From Bacteroidia bacterium (GTDB taxonomy: Bacteria > Bacteroidota > Bacteroidia > UKL13-3), in contig JAKRSG010000268.1 in the NCBI GenBank assembly GCA_022402405.1, positions 1 to 9,461 on the forward strand: a stretch of 9,461 nucleotides of DNA, written 5' to 3'. Under the pieces are notes generated by a model. That model was given only the letters and a program-made list of their open reading frames with translations. It had not been told where the DNA came from and did not search any database. A program made the position numbers and the translations under genes. How positions within the stretch are numbered: position 1 is the first letter of the stretch; each line of letters starts with the position of its first letter. Positions 6,427 to 9,461 of this stretch are shown in pieces.

Positions 6427-6470
6427 AAAAAATACTTAAAGTAAAAAATACAATAAGTATTTTTTACTTT
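6427..6470. promoter_or_regulatory. Repeat/palindrome cluster in the divergent intergenic region, candidate operator
   Basis: AAAGTAAAAAATAC (6438-6451) and GTATTTTTTACTTT (6457-6470) are perfect 14-base inverted repeats with a 5-base spacer. A third half-site, AAAAAATACTT (6427-6437), is a direct repeat of the left arm, and AAAAAATACTTA/TAAGTATTTTTT (6427-6438 and 6457... region) also pair. The cluster lies 39 bases upstream of the secreted binding-protein start and 28 bases upstream of the regulator ATG. It fits a binding site for the adjacent Nudix/winged-helix regulator. It could alternatively form an RNA hairpin in a 5' leader, but the A/T-only stem favours a DNA operator. Confidence 0.55.
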
Positions 6471-6498
6471 GCTTAAAAATCTTGCTTTAATTTGCAGA

Positions 6499-7224
6499 AT
6501 GGAAATTCCAAGTAAATATTACATATCAGATTATAAAATACCAATAGACGAGTATTTTGTTTTTGGCTTATCTGTTGATTGTGTGATATTTGGATATCAT
6601 GAGGGTGAAATAAAAGTATTATTAGTGCAAAGAGATGCAGAGCCTTTTAAAGGGCATTGGGCATTAATTGGAGATTTAGTAGAACCGAATCAAAATCTGC
6701 GAGATGCCGCTAATAATGTGCTAGAAAAGTTAACTGGCTTGAAGAATATTTATATGAAACAATTCTTTACTTTTGGTAGTGTAGATAGGCATCCAATTGG
6801 GAGAGTTGTAACAGTAGGTTATTTTTCTTTGGTAAACAGTATGGATTATAATCCTATTGCGTCTTCATGGGCAAAATCTGCACAGTGGTTTAGCATAAGC
6901 GATTTACCAGAATTGGCATTCGATCATCATAACATTTTACAAAAAGGAATTGAAACCTTAAAAAACGAAGTGAGGCACAAGCCAACAGGTTTTGAGTTAT
7001 TACCTTCTAAATTTACCCTTCTAGAGCTCCAATTATTGTATGAAGCTCTATTAGGATATAAGTTTGATAAATCTAATTTTAGGAAAAAAATCCTAGAGAT
7101 GAAGATCCTAAAACCCCTAAACGAGGTTAAGGAAAATGTATCTCATCGTCCGGCTAAACTATATTCGTTCGACGAAAAAAGTTACCGAGCCCTAGAGAAA
7201 GAAGGGTTTTCTTTTCAGCTTTAG
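6499..7224 (+). CDS. NrtR/AraR-like transcriptional regulator: degenerate Nudix domain plus winged helix
   Basis: A 241-residue two-domain regulator. The Nudix fold spans about 18-160, with VFGLSVDCVIFGY, KVLLVQRDAEPFKGHWALIGD (40-59), LTGLKNIYMKQFFTFG (78-93) and DRHPIGRVVTVGYFSLV (96-112), all hallmarks of NrtR-family regulators. The Nudix box (about 58-81) has lost its catalytic R-E...E-E residues (N, V, K and L at those positions), so it should bind rather than hydrolyse a ligand. Residues about 165-241 (LPSKFTLLELQLLYEALLG ... HRPAKLYSF) form the C-terminal winged helix-turn-helix. Known relatives control NAD genes or, as AraR of Bacteroides, arabinose use; the ligand here is unknown. 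I use the ATG at 6499, which starts a normal-length N-terminus; an upstream TTG at 6469 would run into the palindrome cluster. It is divergent from a glycan-binding-like secreted protein, a likely target along with itself. Confidence 0.88.
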   Translation: MEIPSKYYISDYKIPIDEYFVFGLSVDCVIFGYHEGEIKVLLVQRDAEPFKGHWALIGDLVEPNQNLRDAANNVLEKLTGLKNIYMKQFFTFGSVDRHPIGRVVTVGYFSLVNSMDYNPIASSWAKSAQWFSISDLPELAFDHHNILQKGIETLKNEVRHKPTGFELLPSKFTLLELQLLYEALLGYKFDKSNFRKKILEMKILKPLNEVKENVSHRPAKLYSFDEKSYRALEKEGFSFQL

Positions 7225-7243
7225 GTTTGTTTCGTTTTACTCA

Positions 7244-8581
7244 TTACTCCATTTTCAACATCTTCTTAACCTGTATTGGATTTTTGTTTTCATCCAATAA
7301 ATGAAGCAAGTAAATTCCTTTTGGTAAATTTTCTAAAATTAAATAGGTGCTGCCAATTGCCTCAGATTCTCTGCATTTTTTGCCTTGTAAATCGTATAAA
7401 ACCATATAGTGTTTTTTGCCAAAGGGTAATTCAAAATCTATTCTATCTTTAAAAGGATTTGGATAAATTTCAACATCTGGGTAATCATTATTGGGTTCTA
7501 TGTCGCCATTTAAATTAGTTTTAAAAACATAGGTTCTGTAGGTATTATCATTTTTATCATATCTCCTACCAGAACCAAAATATCCACCTCCCCTTGCCGA
7601 GCCAACACTTTGTATTTCTACTCCTTCTTTAAAGGGCTTTTCCCATTCTACATTCATGTTGCTATCTAATTTTAATAGCGTATGTTTAGCTAAAATGAGG
7701 CCGTTATCTGGGGTGGAATTTATGGTATTAAACATTCCGTCTATTTTGATAAGTCCTAAAGAATCTCCAAGTTCATTAAATTTATATAAATAAGTTCCTC
7801 TTTCTATCATTTTTGAATTAGTTAACCGAACCAACATATAGTAGAAGTGGTTTTTTTCTACCATATCATAATAATTACACTCGTAAAAATTGGGCTCAAG
7901 GCCCCAAAAATTAGCTTTTATTATATTACCAAGGGTATCTATTCTTATGCTTGTAAGCCTGCCAAAGTTATGTTGAGAGCAAAATAGTAAAAACTCAGTA
8001 TCATTATTAACAAGGTAAATTTTTCTAACTCTACTTGACCAATCTCCTTTGTATTCAAATTTGCCTAAAGTATCTCCATTAAAAGACCTGAACTCTAATA
8101 GAGGGTTTAAATTTGGATAAGGAGTAAACCCATAACCTCCTGTAACTATTTTGCCTTTATACAACTTGTTTAAGAATGTTTGGCTATAATAATTATAAGT
8201 ATATACTATTTTCTCCAATGTAAAGATTCCATTAATATTAATTTGGTATAAGTTATTTCTAGAAGGAAAAGGAAGACCCGGTCCAATCAAATAAAAAGAA
8301 TTAAAATTATCATAACTTATTATGTCATCAATAAATCGACCTCTAATAGTTGGACTTACCTCCCAAATTATTTTCCCAAAATTATTGAATTTATAAACTC
8401 TATTGTCTATGTTTTTCGCACCTACCATTACTAAATCGCCTGTTGTTGTCTCTATTATTTTTGTAAATGCCACATTATTAACTCCTGTTTCAGGTTCAGA
8501 CTCCCATTCAAACGATTGTGCCCTACCAAAGAATGGTAAGGTACAAATTATTATAATTAGAATATTAAAACTCCTAATCAT
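7244..8581 (-). CDS. Secreted T9SS cargo protein, repeat-rich beta-propeller-like
   Basis: A 445-residue exported protein of unknown function. The signal peptide (1-22, MIRSFNILIIIICTLPFFGRAQ) is followed by a body (about 23-365) made of repeating short blocks: a hydrophobic beta strand, a G/N-D turn, then forms such as VYKFNNFGKIIWE, SIRIDTLGNIIKA, LYKFNELGDSLGL and LLKLDSNMNVEWE. Such blocks are typical of secreted beta-propeller proteins of Bacteroidota. The C-terminus (about 369-445, VEIYPNPF to VKKMLKME) is a type-A T9SS sorting domain, so it should be secreted or anchored on the surface. The ATG at 8581 lies 1 nt after the stop of the upstream gene; an in-frame TTG at 8590 would add three residues and overlap it. 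It converges on the regulator gene across only 19 bases, with no clear terminator between them. Confidence 0.82.
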   Translation of the reverse strand: MIRSFNILIIIICTLPFFGRAQSFEWESEPETGVNNVAFTKIIETTTGDLVMVGAKNIDNRVYKFNNFGKIIWEVSPTIRGRFIDDIISYDNFNSFYLIGPGLPFPSRNNLYQININGIFTLEKIVYTYNYYSQTFLNKLYKGKIVTGGYGFTPYPNLNPLLEFRSFNGDTLGKFEYKGDWSSRVRKIYLVNNDTEFLLFCSQHNFGRLTSIRIDTLGNIIKANFWGLEPNFYECNYYDMVEKNHFYYMLVRLTNSKMIERGTYLYKFNELGDSLGLIKIDGMFNTINSTPDNGLILAKHTLLKLDSNMNVEWEKPFKEGVEIQSVGSARGGGYFGSGRRYDKNDNTYRTYVFKTNLNGDIEPNNDYPDVEIYPNPFKDRIDFELPFGKKHYMVLYDLQGKKCRESEAIGSTYLILENLPKGIYLLHLLDENKNPIQVKKMLKME

Positions 8582-8582
8582 T

Positions 8583-9461
8583 TTATTCAAGTATTAATTT
8601 GAAACTTTCAGATTTAGCTCCAATAATCTTGATAAAATAAACACCTTTTGGCTGAGTGCTTAAATCAATATTGATTTTGTTTGAGAGCTTTTGGGTAAAA
8701 ACGATTTTACCAAGTAAATCATAAACAATGGCTTCCGAATTTTCTTGGCCATTTTCAATGGTAAATATGCCATTACTTGGATTTGGATAAATTTTTGTGT
8801 TTTGCGGAATTTCTGAGCTTTTATCTTCAGATTTTTTTGTTTTAAGTAGATTAGTTTGACAGTACAATTCTACTCCCTTAACCTGCATAAAAGATCCCAA
8901 AGTATTTGCATTGCTCTGTGCCTTTGAACTATCTGGGAAAATACATATTAATTTATAATTTAATACTGAACTTAACTTGTTTAATTGCTTACCAGAAATT
9001 ATAAAACTTCCAGAAGAATCAGTAGTGGTAAAGATGCCTGTAGGAGAGGTATCCATATTAACTAATTGAACCATTAGGCCAGCCTTGTTACCAATTGTAC
9101 AATTTGAACTTATCGTTCCTTTTATTTCTGGAATAAATTCAATGCTATCGTAAATGTCTATATGTAAAATTTGCTTAGCAATTGTTCTGGCTAGTGGAGA
9201 AGCTATACTTTGTGTAAATTGGTTTTTTCTGGCAATGTGTAACAATAGTTCTTCTTCTTTGGCAGTAAGTTTTTGTTTATTTCGTTTAGTTTGGAATAAT
9301 AGCGTATAAATATCCAATAACTCTTTCTCCAATGGATTATTGGTTGAGATGGAATTGACAATAGTTTTGGCAGAGTCTATTTTTTTGTTTTGTATAAAAT
9401 ATTCAATTCTAGCTATCTTATTTACGAAATCGTTTTTAGTTAAATTAAATGATAGGCTATC
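8583..9461 (-). CDS. C-terminal part of a T9SS cargo protein, 5' end beyond the window
   Basis: The minus-strand frame has no stop up to the right edge; the TTG at 9332 is internal, so the true start lies outside. 292 residues are visible. Residues about 1-95 are helix-rich, with FVNKIARIEYFIQNKKIDSA, then LTAKEEELLLHIA and SPLARTIAKQILHI, the kind of helical segment found near the end of large Bacteroidota surface proteins. Residues about 110-165 (IKGTISSNCTI, GLMVQLVNMD, TTTDSSGSFII) look like a carboxypeptidase-regulatory-like beta-sandwich. The end (about 222-292, TKIYPNPSNGIFTIENG to SFKLILE) is a type-A T9SS sorting domain. The stop is 1 nt before the next gene's ATG, so the pair is almost certainly one transcript. 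The function of the missing part is unknown. Confidence 0.85.
   Translation of the reverse strand, partial: DSLSFNLTKNDFVNKIARIEYFIQNKKIDSAKTIVNSISTNNPLEKELLDIYTLLFQTKRNKQKLTAKEEELLLHIARKNQFTQSIASPLARTIAKQILHIDIYDSIEFIPEIKGTISSNCTIGNKAGLMVQLVNMDTSPTGIFTTTDSSGSFIISGKQLNKLSSVLNYKLICIFPDSSKAQSNANTLGSFMQVKGVELYCQTNLLKTKKSEDKSSEIPQNTKIYPNPSNGIFTIENGQENSEAIVYDLLGKIVFTQKLSNKINIDLSTQPKGVYFIKIIGAKSESFKLILE

Noticed and set aside
6416..6453. Promoter on the minus strand (TACCTTGC as -7) for the secreted binding protein
   Set aside because: One mismatch to TAnnTTTG, and the nearest TTG is about 27 bases upstream, too far for the -33 element.
7077..7113. Nested inverted repeats TTTTAGGA...TCCTA...TCCTAAAA inside the regulator gene
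   Set aside because: They lie wholly within the winged-helix coding sequence, in an A-rich Lys-codon stretch, and have no T-run or gene boundary nearby; chance from codon composition is the simpler reading.
1..9461. CRISPR array, transposon ends, tRNA genes or integration sites
   Set aside because: No regularly spaced short repeats, transposase-like protein, cloverleaf-forming sequence or direct-repeat attachment site was seen on either strand.

Overview
The window looks like chromosome from a member of the Bacteroidota. Base composition is AT-rich, and none of the genes has a recognisable Shine-Dalgarno sequence. Three proteins end in type IX secretion (T9SS) sorting domains with a Y/F-P-N-P motif, and there is a lipoprotein with a LruC/DUF4842-type domain and a Nudix-fold sugar-type regulator of the kind common in this phylum. 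I cannot place it to genus.

Left part (1-2482, plus strand): the C-terminal part of an outer-membrane beta-barrel-like protein runs in from the left edge and ends at a short terminator. Next comes a tight three-gene set: a P-loop nucleotide-kinase-like protein with a TTG start, a zinc dCMP deaminase 4 nt downstream, and a GNAT acetyltransferase 1 nt after that. The kinase-like plus deaminase pair has the same domain order as fungal Dcd1 and the bacterial anti-phage deaminase AvcD/DcdV, but as two separate genes. Its likely job is dUMP supply for thymidylate synthesis; a defence role is only a possibility.

Middle part (2575-6388): a plus-strand lipoprotein with a calcium-binding-like Asp loop and a LruC domain ends at a strong terminator. 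It converges on a minus-strand ArfB-type ribosome-rescue factor. A perfect 15-bp-stem terminator separates arfB from the next minus-strand gene, a 617-residue T9SS-secreted protein built from carbohydrate-binding-like jelly-roll modules. Two of these modules are a recent tandem duplication, and no catalytic domain is visible.

Right part (6389-9461): a divergent intergenic region carries a striking repeat/palindrome cluster, a good operator candidate, between the secreted binding protein and a plus-strand Nudix/winged-helix (NrtR/AraR-like) regulator. The regulator's Nudix catalytic residues are lost, so it probably senses a sugar or nucleotide ligand. Facing it on the minus strand are two T9SS cargo genes one nucleotide apart; the upstream one is cut by the right edge of the window.

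There is no tRNA, rRNA, CRISPR array, transposase or integrase that I can see. No gene-free stretch exceeds 300 bases; the longest gaps are about 137 nt (4398-4534) and 116 nt (2459-2574).
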